This document shows, piece by piece, positions 10,740 to 20,995 of a stretch of DNA of 64,000 nucleotides. Origin of the DNA: Misgurnus anguillicaudatus (taxonomy: Eukaryota; Chordata; Actinopteri; Cypriniformes; Cobitidae); NCBI RefSeq assembly GCF_027580225.2, contig NC_073346.2, forward strand, positions 13,294,001 through 13,358,000, read 5' to 3'. The notes under the pieces are model-generated. The model was not told the origin of the DNA and searched no databases. It was given only the letters and a program-made list of their open reading frames with translations. Within the stretch, counting starts at the first letter, position 1, and each line of letters starts with the position of its first letter. A program made the translations under genes and the position numbers.

Positions 10740-12160
10740 TATTTTTTTTATTTTGTACATAAGAATCTTATGTTTAGGCTCAGTAATTTCACTTTAATGG
10801 CAATTAAATAATGTAACGTGGCTATTTTGGGGATTTTCGCCTGGACTTGGCCTACCCAATTTCAAAAGCTTCCCATACCCACATGCAAAGGTTTACATAC
10901 AAATGTTTGGTATCATTTTACAGGAAACCCTTTGAAATTACATAAAACACTGTTGAAAGTGCTAAACATGGTTGTATGTGATGTCAGTCCTCTAATAAAC
11001 ACAAAAATAAATAGGCGCTTTTTGATGTTTTGTTTTCTAAAGTTTTTATTTGAAAGTGTATAACTCTGGCCCTGAGTGCCTCAGCTCCCTGCAGACAGTT
11101 TTGTTTGATTCCAGCAATTGTCAGCTTACAGAGGAAAAAATTTTTTCTCTATCATAATCTATCCAAAAGTTCTTTTACTCCAACTGATGGGAGGAATAAT
11201 ACCCTTTTTGTATACAATTTCTGCCTAAAAACATTTGAAGTGCTCCCATAACCACATACAGTGGAATAAATGCAATTTCTTTATATCATTTTAAAGAAAA
11301 CCCTTTAAAGTTACATAAAAAGCTGCTGTTAGTGACAAAAACACTTATTTATGTTGTTTTCCATATGATGAAACACCAAATTTTCTTTTTATATGTTGTA
11401 AATACTGCCTCTGATAGTGTATAACTCTGGTTCTGGGTGCTCTAGCAGACTGCAGACAGTTCTGGTTGTTAGCAGCAGCAGACAGTAAACACCCAAAAAA
11501 AGAATGATCTCTTTAGCATGTCGCATTCAAAAGTTATTTTCATTTTACTGAAGTGTCCGAAAATACATTTTTCATATAAATATTAATTTTTTGTTTTGGA
11601 CATATAATAAATAACAAGGGATTATTTATGCACACAACCTAAGAAAATGCTGTGAATGGACTCATTTTTTAGAGTAGGACCTAAGAGAAAAGTTGGTGTA
11701 TCATTTGTGGCTATATGTGCTATCTGAGGCAGTCCACACTCAATTTTCCCATATGTTTACAAAAGACGATTTTTTACCTTATTATTCATTCAACTACTGT
11801 TGGATATATGTTGATAATAGAACAAAAATAACGCTGTAGCCTTATTCCTGAGAATGAGAGCTTTCATTTGATATAAGACTTGCCCATGTTTGTCATACTT
11901 GAAAAATATGAAATATGTGAATATTAAATCATATAAAAAATTATGGGGGGGGTTGATAGTGTAAATTAAGTGTAAATAACTTTCTTACAGTAAAAGATTT
12001 CTCAAAGTGATGCATATCTGGAGAAAGTAGAGAGTCTAAGCTTTCAAACAGTATCTCATATGTGTTACTGGGGTCCATGATGGACCATTAAAGATTAAAA
12101 GAATATTTTATTTGAGTCAAAATACGAAATTTTGTACCCGGGACTGGGTCCTCAGGGTTT
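10740..12160. repeat. diverged internally duplicated repeat
   Basis: Two related units of about 360 bp are visible. Each contains an AAACCCTTT(G/A)AA(A/G)TTACATAAAA tract followed by GTGTATAACTCTGG and CTGCAGACAGTT; the latter two occur near 11057 and 11417 in the first and second units. The block ends with a CCCGGGACTGGGTCCTCAGG tract at about 12135. It looks like an old non-autonomous element; the class is unknown. Confidence 0.45.
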
Positions 12161-12166
12161 AAGAGG

Positions 12167-12560
12167 TTAAAGAAAGCAATGGAGAGTTGAATCCATGTGC
12201 AAAAGAGGTTTATTAAGTAAATCCAGAACGGCCAAGCAAACACATCCAAAAGGGGCAATCCAAGAGAGTAATCCAACAAACAGGCAAATGGTCAGGGCAG
12301 GCAGAAAACAATCAATATCCAGATAATAGGCACGGGTCAAAAACAGGCAGATACAAAACAGAAAACAGGACACAGGTAAACAGGTAAACGGGCTAAGCAG
12401 GCTAAACAATAATCAGCCACAAGTGAAAAGAATTGAAGTGGCTTTATGCAATACAAACAGGAAGTGGGAAGTGAAGCCTGGCATGATGATATTTCAAAAT
12501 AAAGTCAGAACAGAACAGGGTGTCAAAATAAAAGTACAAAACACAGGACAACACTCTTAC
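12167..12560. repeat. A-rich dispersed repeat, LTR-like
   Basis: A run of short AACAGG/CAGGCA-type purine-rich motifs follows GAGGTTTATTAAGTAAATCC. Similar composition occurs at 37670-38045. In fish such sequence is often part of non-coding LTR-retrotransposon ends, but no TG...CA ends or primer-binding site could be confirmed here. Confidence 0.3.
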
Positions 12561-12640
12561 AAATAACTGAAATGCTTCATTTTTACAAATGTCACAAATT
12601 TGACTGTCGTTCATAGCTAAATCCTCTAGGTGCATGCAAG

Positions 12641-12667
12641 TTTGTTTGTTTGTTTGTTTGTTTGTTT
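12641..12667. repeat. (TTTG)n microsatellite
   Basis: About seven perfect TTTG units. Confidence 0.9.
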
Positions 12668-12803
12668 GGCAAAAACTTCCACTTATAAAAAATTCACTTT
12701 TTTGAATAAGACAGTTGCAAAAATCACTAAACATACAACTAGAAACATTGCAAATGATGAAAGTGAAAACCACACTTTAGGTGGTGCTGATTCATGTCAC
12801 TGC

Positions 12804-13833
12804 CAGGGATGTGCATTTATGTCATTTTTTCATTTCGATTAATCCATAGGTCTGAAGAACGAGTACTCGATTAACTGGGGGCGGGGCAATCAAAGGGGCG
12901 GGGCGAACACGTCATGGTGAAAATAAAAATATTTTTATTAAAAACACTCAAATAAAACTTAATTTGAAGAAACTATGACAGAACAATGAACACATACTAG
13001 ATTTTTAATGAATTAAATGTTTTTAACAGAAACCTCTAACAGGAAAAGCTGCGTGATGAAGTGAAACTAAAGGGTTAATAAACACAAACCGAAGCTCTTT
13101 CTATATGACGCACTCTGCATAATATTAAGCCTTTATTCAACATAAATGTACAACGTGCATCTATCTGCATAAAATGCAAGACTTCAACTAAGTTTTCAAC
13201 TAAGATATCTAAAAAAAAGAAAGTTTAACTCCCTTGTGGATGTGCATCATAAACGCCGCACTTCCAGTCAAAGCTCAAGCTTCATAACATTAAGCAGCTT
13301 TAAGTCCTTTGCTATCATTTTAGCGTTTAGCTGTGTCGTGTCATCCATTTACCTCAGTCAAGATGTAATGTTAATGCTCGTATGGCTCTCTGGTATCTCT
13401 TCACAATTGATGTTTAAATATGAGATGATAACCCATTGAACTACATTTTGCACCTGACTGACTGTATTTCCGAAAATCACGGCATCCTTTTAAACCATAG
13501 TGCCTCAGTGATGTGAGGTGTGGCCGGCTTCGCGGGCTGGCAGTCTGCCGTGCATTGCGCGGATCTGCGGGTTCCTGCTGCGCGCCAGGCGCGGTCGCGT
13601 GGAATTATCTGTTTGTTTTTGAATCACGCATGGTAATGTTACTGATGTCATACGTCGGTCTGCGTAGCTCGACGTCTTGACTACCACATGCGCTTGTAAC
13701 GCTAACCAGACATCCAAATGCCGCCATATCCACAATAAATAAATAAATAAACCCACATGATCATCGTTTTCATGATCTATCATCGATGCCACGTTCGAGT
13801 ACTTGAGCAATCGAGTACTCGTGCCCATCCCTA
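12804..13833. mobile_element. 1.03-kb non-autonomous hAT element with 8-bp TSD
   Basis: Ends are CAGGGATGTGC and GCCCATCCCTA, and the flanking direct repeat GTCACTGC occurs at 12796-12803 and 13834-13841. Sub-terminal GAGTACTCGAT and ATCGAGTACTC tracts extend the inverted repeat. The interior has a GC-rich part near 13500-13620 and no transposase signature. Confidence 0.88.
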
Positions 13834-14199
13834 GTCACTGCCACATTCGGGTTGTATTTAGGTCCAAGTTCTCACAAGGAACTTAAGTTTGAATGTGATC
13901 CACATTTTACATTGATCATCCTTGCACTTTGAGGACTTTGCTGACAAAAGTAGTTTTTCATATACAGTATAATATCCTCTTGTCAGGCAGAAACCTTGTA
14001 TGTCCAAAACCAATACTTTTTAGGAAGTGGAAAATCAGTTTTGATTTCACATTGACATGACCTTACTGAGTCAACATTAAAGAAATCAACATTATATTTC
14101 CACAGAATGTTTTGCACATTTTTCATAGTTTTATAGGCAGGGTCACATTTTACCAAAATTATAAGAATTAGTCAAAATACTTTTTTTTTTTTTGATTAG

Positions 14200-14463
14200 T
14201 TAAAGGGACACAAGGCAGCATTTTTATGTTAATAAATCATCTTCGTAAGTCGGTATATGGTTAAATGACTCATTACATGACGAATGAAGACTCTCTCGCC
14301 CGCCCCTACCGTCTGTAGGAAGAATACCCCACTTGCAAGTTCGCTGTATCTGACCCAGTGTCCTTCAGTCTCGTAAAGTCTCAGATATAGAAAGCATTTA
14401 CCCCCAGACACTAGGGGGAGCTAGTAGAGAAATAATACTCAGACTTGCCTTGTGTCCCTTTAA
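14200..14463. mobile_element. TTAA-flanked MITE (TTAAAGGGACACAAGGCA)
   Basis: Ends are TTAA-AGGGACACAAGGC and GCCTTGTGTCCCT-TTAA. The 264-bp element has no coding capacity. Confidence 0.8.
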
Positions 14464-14490
14464 AAATGTGCAAACCCACAGATAGACTCT

Positions 14491-15288
14491 AAAGGGCCGT
14501 TCACATTATAACGATAACTATATTATGGCGCTTTTTCATTGCATAGTACCCACGGTTTGGTTTGGGTCAGGTCGGTCAGCTCACTTCAATTTGACTTGGT
14601 TAGCTTTTCCATCGAGTTAAGTAACACTTCATAGTGGGAGGGATTATAGGCGTGTCGTTATATTTGTGCTGCCTACTGCTGTCACATCATACAAGTGAGA
14701 GCGTCGTTGTACATTCCCATACATTCATTTATTTCTCAATCTGCCACAAATTTAAAATTAACTACCACAAATAGATGTTTGTACACCACGTTTATCACTA
14801 CCTCATGACAGTTTCTGTACAAACACCCGTGCCGTCAGTCGACGCGCTCCGCTGAGCCTCTTTTAAGTTGCATTTTAGCATATATGCGGACGTGCGCATT
14901 ATGAATGTACCGCCACAAACTGCAAGTCTGGATTGTTCCTGATTCACAACCTGTGGATGTTTTTCATCACTAAAAGGGAGTTTGGGAACTTACAGCAAAG
15001 CACAGATGACAACAGGTTTACTCGAGACAGAACAAGCTAGCATAAAGGTAAAGCTAATCTTTTACAGTATAGCGATGACGCTGGTAGTGACGATTCTCTC
15101 AGACCAATCAGTGATCTACAGTGTTTTCGCGTCACGTTTTGGTATCAGCTCGGGTCACTTGGAACCCCAACTGAGGTGGTAAAAAAGTATCAGGTACTAC
15201 GTACTACACACATTGGAAAAGCCCCCAAAAGTAAGCTGACCTAAACCAAACTGTGGGGTACTATGCATTATAATGTGAACAGCCCTTA
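14491..15288. mobile_element. MITE with GGGC(C/T)GTTCACATTATAA ends, hosting an insertion
   Basis: The left end is AAAGGGCCGTTCACATTATA; the right end is TATAATGTGAACAGCCCTT. Between them sits a TTA-flanked MITE (14526-15267), so little of the original centre remains (about 55 bp in total). Confidence 0.65.
14526..15267. mobile_element. TTA-flanked (Harbinger-like) MITE, copy 1
   Basis: Starts TTA-TGGCGCTTTTTCATTGCA and is followed on the right by TTA (15268-15270), but the expected terminal GAAAAGTGCCA is missing and the copy ends GGGGTACTATGCA. Sub-terminal GTACTATGCA and its complement form the inverted repeat. A fuller copy is at 44563-46016. A 3-bp TTA duplication is typical of PIF/Harbinger. 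Confidence 0.65.
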
Positions 15289-15918
15289 AGGGTGATTAAT
15301 AGTAATGATTTATGAAAAAAGACAAAAGATGAAATAAGAAGATTCAAGGTTTCGCCCAACAGCATACATATATTACATAAATTAGAGGTCTTCATTCTTC
15401 AGTTTGGGAACAATTGCGTTAATGGATATAGAGGAGGAGCATGGACCCCCAGTACATGTATCAAATTAAATTGGAATGTCATACTTCGTTATGACAGATA
15501 CAAAGACATTAAAGTAATCATGTTTGGTATACACACACACTCACATACTGTTAACATATACATAACATTTTCATTTTACTAATAGTTTTAAAACTGGGGA
15601 CCTTCTTTATTTTTAATTAAGTTTTAATTTTCATTAGTAGCCTATTAATGAGTTTGATGCCTAATTTCATTTTTATATATTTAAACAATATTTGAAGGAC
15701 CACCTTGAAGACCCATGACGTAAATAATAATATTTTAAAAATAACTATTTTAAAATATATTATAAATTATTTAATAAATATACATATTATTTAATAACTA
15801 TACGTGTTTTATTAATAATTTTTGATACTATTTAAAAAAAAAATATTCAGTTATTTTGGTCAGCTTAAGCATATATATATATATATATATATATATTAAT
15901 TAATTTTATTTTTTGCAG
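15289..15918. other. AT-rich ulk4 intron end with (AT)n tract
   Basis: Very AT-rich sequence without genes. A perfect (AT)n run occupies about 15870-15895, just 24 bases before the exon at 15919; the pyrimidine tract lies between them. Confidence 0.6.
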
Positions 15919-16024
15919 GACCACCAGAGTAACGTCCTTGGTGGCACAATGCAGAACGCCGCCGCTCTCCTCTGCAATCTGATTGGACAGAAGGGCACAG
16001 ACCTCCGACCGTTCTACCAGCAAG
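15919..16024 (+). CDS. ulk4: ulk4 internal exon, second in the window
   Basis: The acceptor ends TTTTGCAG directly downstream of an (AT)n tract and a T-rich stretch; the donor is GTGCAG, weaker than consensus. The exon encodes 35 full codons, beginning DHQSNVLGGTMQNAAALLCN and ending PFYQQ, plus the first base of a Gly codon. Human ULK4 has EHQESILGNTMQSV and LLYEQG at the same places. The content is helical and hydrophobic, consistent with an armadillo/HEAT repeat. The phase-1 donor fits the following exon, which begins with GT to complete GGT (Gly). Confidence 0.93.
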
Positions 16025-17221
16025 GTGCAGTACATCTGAACGTCTCTTGCTTTGATACATCAGCCCAGCATTTTCAAACCTGCTTCTGAACCACAAAACA
16101 CAAACCCACACAGTCTTTTCACCCAGACACCGACACGCACATGAAAAGGGCCTGCATTCACAGAGCTGTTGCATTCAGAGAGCTGCCCTTGTGTTGCTTT
16201 GGAGTGTTTTCATTCCATTACCAGACCCTTATTGCTCTCATCTGGCTGTCTGATTCTTGCTTGTCGCTCCGTCGGAGGGGAGGGAGTTCAGTTGGCTTTT
16301 TAAGGGCTGGATACCGCTGCTTTTATCAGTGGACTCTCGTGTGGCGGTTCTGTAGCCCGCATCTACTTAGCGTTCCACCCCTCTGGTCTTCACATCACCC
16401 ACCATCTCAGCTGCAAACAGTCCTCCGTGTTAGCTCTGCTTTTCTTTCTCTCTCCTGTTCACATCTCTCGCTATCTATCTACCCACTGGGCAGCTCTCTC
16501 TCATTTGCACACGTTGCTATCTGTTTTCTCTCCGTTCATGCCAATGCCCGGTCTCACCCTGGCGCTATCAGTTCCCTGTGTTGAATTATTGAGTAATGGA
16601 TTCCTATATTCCTGCTCATGTTGACAGTTTTTGACTCGAGTTTTTGCAGCATCCCTGTCTTTGCTGCAGATGAGATGGGCACTGAGTGTGCGTTTGTGTG
16701 TTTTATAAAAGAAGATGAGTAATATTCACACACACTCTCGACATTCAACACGCTGTGACGAGAGTGGCACTGGTACAAACACATACTCGTGGTTCACATA
16801 TTGACAGTGTGAAGTAACACATTCTCAATGCTCTGTTCTAGAGATGTCTTACTTCAGTAAAACTGCATCAAATGTCTATGTTTTGTTGACAGTCATGACA
16901 TAAATGCATATAATGTAAACGACACACGAACATGTAGTGAATCATAAGTTATCCAGAGATAGTGGGATAATGTTTTATGCGTGTTTCTTGATCAAGACTC
17001 GCTAAGCCCGCGGTACACCTCCAGGAGCTCGGGTTTATTCAGAAAGAAGCGGTACAGCTGATCTGTCTTTTATAAATCTGATAAAACTAAAGACTTTTTG
17101 GATTTATGAAGGATGTAATACTACTCTATAGACCCCTTAATCGCCTGCGTCACTGTGACATCACCGCTATAGCTGGAGGCAAAAAATAAATAGGAACCCA
17201 TAGCAGGCGCGCTAAAAGTTT
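16025..17221. other. ulk4 intron, unique sequence
   Basis: No repeat or gene recognised. A CT-rich block lies at about 16440-16540. The final 90 bases lead into the THAP-like fragment and may be the left part of the same dead transposon. Confidence 0.35.
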
Positions 17222-17410
17222 ATGGTTTTTGGCTGCCAGAATAGAAGGAACAGCACTTTTGGTTCAAAAATAAAGTTTTACCGGATCCCGGCAGACATTC
17301 CTTCACAGAAATCAAGAAGACAGTCGTGGTTGAATGCAATATGGCGTACAGACTGGACGGAGATGATCATAAATAATGCTTGTGTTTGCAGTGCAAACTT
17401 CATAGCAAGG
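17222..17410 (+). pseudogene. decayed THAP zinc-finger domain, transposon-derived
   Basis: The plus-strand frame reads FGCQNRRNSTFGSKIKFYRI, then PADIPSQKSRRQSWLNAI and CVCSANFI. This matches the THAP domain layout: a Cys pair at the start, a Phe-Tyr-Arg-Ile-Pro motif, an invariant Trp, and a Cys-x2-His at the end. Here the first Cys is lost (a TAA stop and an ATG replace it, probably from a one-base change of length) and the final His is Asn (CSAN). Two of four zinc ligands are therefore missing. THAP domains occur at the N-termini of P-element and related transposases; I infer a dead transposon fragment rather than a host gene. Confidence 0.65.
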
Positions 17411-17593
17411 TGTGTTGGTTTTATCTAGTACAAATCAGCAAGTTTCTGTTTTATAGGTGAAAAGTCGCCAACCTTCAATATTGTTTAGCTTAACTATTAA
17501 ACAAACATACAGCGATAGATGTGTGTGCCATCCTTTTAATGGTCTCTTAAAATAATCCACATTGCTAATCATAGTTAGCCTAGCGATAGGTTA

Positions 17594-18046
17594 CACTGCC
17601 AATAATTATTTAAAAAAAAAAAACAATTCTTAGTATTTCTTGTCTTGTTTTTAGTAAAAATATCTAAAAATTCTTAAATTAAGATGATGAGCAAAACGAC
17701 CCAAGAAAATAAGTCTAGTTTTTAGACCAAAAATATCAAATTTAAGTGATTTTGTGCATAAAACAAGCATAAAAAATCTGCCAATGAGAAATTTTTGTGT
17801 TTTTTTAATTTAGTGTTTAAGAAAAATTTTCAAGATTTTTTTGCTTACCCCATTTGCAGATTTTTTTGCTTGTTTTATTCACAAAATCAATAAAATTTTA
17901 TATTTTTGGTCTAAAAACTAGATTTATTTTCTTGGGTCGTTTTGCTCATCAAGAAAAAGCAGCTTCATTTAAGAATTTTTTGATTTTTTTGAAAACAAGA
18001 CAAAAATACTAAGAAATGTTTTTCTTAAAAATCATTTTTTGAAGTG
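17594..18046. mobile_element. CACTGC palindromic MITE, copy 1
   Basis: A long palindrome around about 17820, with the left start CACTGCC and the right end GAAGTG. Paired tracts include CTTGTTTT...AAAACAAG, GACCCAAGAAAAT...ATTTTCTTGGGTC and CTGCCAATG-type sequence. It is related to 18711-19035, 23120-23554 and 23555-23880. Confidence 0.7.
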
Positions 18047-18170
18047 TACCTTAGACAATAAGCCTGGACAAAATTACCCAAGCCACCCCCAACCAAAACC
18101 TGGTTAAAATCGCGAGAGTTAATTTACAAAAATAGCTGTCACGGTCCCGCAGAATCAGTGACTGTACATA

Positions 18171-18433
18171 CACTTTAAAACCTAAAAGTTAACTCAACTC
18201 AAACCCTTCCAATAAACCGATTGCATTAGTTTTAAAACACATACATTTGAGTACTGTGAACCTAAACAAATTGAATCATATGCAGTTATGCACTTATATT
18301 TAAGTTAACACTACTTAAATATAAGTGCTTAATTCCACATTACTCAAGTTCACAGTAATTAAATGTATGTGTTTTAAAACTTAATTGGTCTAATGCAACC
18401 GGTTTACTTAAATAGTTTGAGTTAAGTTAACTA
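18171..18433. mobile_element. palindromic MITE centred near 18308
   Basis: The left arm has AAGTTAACTCAACTCAAAC and the right arm GTTTGAGTTAAGTTAACT. Inner arms pair TATTTAAGTT with AACTACTTAAATA-type sequence around ACACATACATTT/AATGTATGTGTT. It is non-coding. Confidence 0.65.
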
Positions 18434-18621
18434 TTATATTATATTATATGTTATTTTTAAAGGAACAGTTTGAAAGAAATTTATATCGATTAATCATAAA
18501 ATGGCCCTGATATGTCACTAGACATTAAGAAATCATTTTCATTTCAAATACTTATATCACTGACAACAGTAGTCCAGCCAGGATATTGTCATTAAAAAGT
18601 GGAATTGCAGCCACAAGCTTT

Positions 18622-18624
<3 letters not shown>

Positions 18625-18705
<81 letters not shown>
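18625..18705. repeat. (TA)n microsatellite, about 40 units
   Basis: An uninterrupted TA run of about 80 bp. It directly abuts a truncated CACTGC-family MITE, suggesting that it grew at or replaced the element's end. Apparent open frames of alternating Tyr-Ile are artefacts. Confidence 0.95.
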
Positions 18706-18710
<5 letters not shown>

Positions 18711-18711
<1 letters not shown>

Positions 18712-19035
18712 CCAAAAATACTACATTTATGCAAATTTGTGCTTAAAACAAGCAAAAAATTCTGCCAATAGATTAAGAAAATTTTTCTTGAAATAAGTTT
18801 ACTTTTTTTATAAACACTTACTTCAAGAACATTTTTCTTGTTCCATTGGCATTTTTTTTTTTTGCTTGTTTTAATTGTTTAATGCAAATTTGCAAAAATG
18901 TAGTATTTTTGGTCTTAAAATTACTTATTTTACATCTTAAAATACATCTTAAAATACATCTTAATTCAAGAATTTTTTGATATTTTTACTGAAAACAAGA
19001 CAAAAATACTAAGTAGAAAGTCATTTTTTGCAGTG
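18711..19035. mobile_element. CACTGC palindromic MITE, copy 2 (left-truncated)
   Basis: The right end TTTTTTGCAGTG and the AAACAAGCAAAAAATTCTGCC tract identify the family. The left end is missing at the junction with the TA repeat. Confidence 0.6.
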
Positions 19036-19780
19036 TATCTCTTCCAAGAATTTGAGTATTGCACATACGGTAAGCACAAGGGTTTTAAAAGCCACTTCTT
19101 GTATGTATGCTGAAACAAGGCTTGACCGTATGCACCGCTATCACACATGCATACATCCCAGCTCTTCCAGATAAGTACAGGCCTGTAATGGCTTGTTTTC
19201 CAGGACATCTGTGCGACGAACGCTTCCCCATATAACAACAACCCCTCACACAGGTGCTTCGGGCTGAGATCAGACACAACAAACATCACCTCCACACCTG
19301 TTTTATACAGCACCGGGTCAGCTGCAGGCCGCCACACACATCCGCCATCATTACGCGTCTTATCAGCTCTCTTCCTTTCAGAAAACTCTGACCCAGCACT
19401 AAATATAACTCTGACAATTAGCGCTATCTTGCTAATGCCAGCCCCTGCTTCACTCCGGATGGGAAAAACGTTATAATTGGTTCTTTTTGGTGCAAGGAAC
19501 AGAACACGAGAGCAGGACGCAAACATGAGAAAGAGAGAGAAGAATGGGTGAGAGAGGGGTGGAGAAAGAGAGAATGTGAGGAAATGAAAGAAAAGGGGGT
19601 GAGTGCTGATTGAATGAAGGAAGGAGAAAGCGAGATGAGGTTTATAATTGGAGAGATTTGGCAAAGTAAGAAACAAACAGAACAAGGAAACATACAGAGA
19701 GTGTGTCTGACATGTTTTCTGGTATGAGCATTTTTATCAGGCTCTTATGTTTATGTTCAGTAATTTCACTTTAAAGGTAC
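19036..19780. other. unique sequence with a GA-rich tract
   Basis: About 19100-19480 has mixed, non-repetitive composition with CTAATTAG-like and TTAGCGC motifs; 19520-19640 is purine (GAGA) rich. The minus strand is open for 239 codons from 19685 to 18966, but the frame starts in the antisense of the GA tract and ends in the MITE, so I do not call a gene. Confidence 0.35.
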
Positions 19781-20352
19781 ACTCTCCTTTTTTTAATATG
19801 CTCATTTTCCAGCTCCCCTAGAGTTAAACATTTGATTTTTACAGTTTTGGAATCCATTCAGCTGATCTCCAGGTCTCCACTTTTAGCATAGCTTAGCACA
19901 ACCCATTGAATCTGATTAGACCGTTAGCCGATATGGCTAGGAACTATAGTCTAATTTTGGCGTAATTATCAAGGACTTTGCTGCCGTAACATGGCCGCAG
20001 GAGGCGCAATGATATTACGCAGTGCCCGAAAATAGTCCCCTGCTATTGAAGGTTACCAAAGGGACTATTTTAAGGCCCCTTCGCAACTTTTAATTTTCCG
20101 TCGGTCTTAGTACACGATGTAACTACAGATGAGTCAAGTTTTAAATAGGAAAAATATCAAAACCTTGGTTATTTTTAGCCTGATGCTAATGGTCTAATCA
20201 GACTCAATGGATTGTGCTAAACTATGCTAAAAGTGGTACCGCCAGACCCGGAGATCAGCTGAATGGATTCCAAAACGGTAAAAATCTAATGTTAAACTCT
20301 AGGGGAGCTGGAAAATTAGCATATTTAGAAAAAAAGTGGAGTGTCCCTTTAA
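19781..20352. mobile_element. TTAA-flanked foldback MITE, copy 2
   Basis: The same palindromic family as 4562-5576, ending TTAA-AGGTACACT and GTGTCCCT-TTAA. Its arm reads CTGATTAGACCGTTAG where copy 1 carries the hAT MITE, giving an internal empty site. Confidence 0.82.
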
Positions 20353-20771
20353 TGTGAATGTTAATGACTCATTTTCACAAATGACACTTTAGTCATTTCT
20401 TGATATTTAATTTGACTGCATGCCTTTTGCTGCAAAACCCCTTAACTACATGCAAAAATCTCCACTTCTAAAAAAGTCTACAGTCACTCTTCACTGTCCT
20501 TTCTAAATAAAAGTAACAGGCTCAGAAATTCGGTCAGTGTCCTAATATATTTTGGTAAACCTCCTTTAACTGGCTAAAAAACTCTTTCAGCTTGACAATT
20601 GAAATCTGACGAATGCGCGCCTTCATTCATCCAATTGACCTATCGCTTAGCCCCACCCCTTGAACGCAGATGAGCCAATGATAGTTGAGTATCAGTTGCA
20701 CTGCGACCGGAACTCGAACAACTGTAGGATTTAGCGTCATAGAAAAGCATTATACGGTTATAAGATAAGTT

Positions 20772-20987
20772 GGTAACACTTTATTTTACGGTGTCTTTGT
20801 TACACATAATACATGTAATTATTATTGTAATAACAGTTAATTATGCATAATTACATGCAACTAACCCTAAACCAAACCCTAATCCTAACCCCAACCCTAT
20901 AGTAAGTACATGTTATTAATGATTATTACTTAGTACTTAAATGTATAATTACACTGTAACAGTGATACCGTAAAATAAAGTGTGACC
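20772..20987. mobile_element. 216-bp hAT-like MITE with 8-bp TSD
   Basis: Ends GGTAACACTTTATTTTACGG and CCGTAAAATAAAGTGTGACC; flanked by GATAAGTT on both sides (20764-20771 and 20988-20995). The interior contains AACCCTAA-type motifs that mimic telomere repeats. Confidence 0.85.
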
Positions 20988-20995
20988 GATAAGTT

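Noticed and set aside
16141..16584. 147-codon plus-strand frame after exon 15919-16024
   Set aside because: It is out of frame with ulk4, rich in Ser/Leu from CT tracts, and has no family resemblance. Treated as chance.
18552..18771. Open frames of alternating Tyr-Ile on both strands
   Set aside because: Produced by the (TA)n tract.
20870..20900. Telomere-like AACCCTAA motifs
   Set aside because: Few and imperfect, and inside a 216-bp hAT-like MITE with an 8-bp duplication. Not an interstitial telomere.
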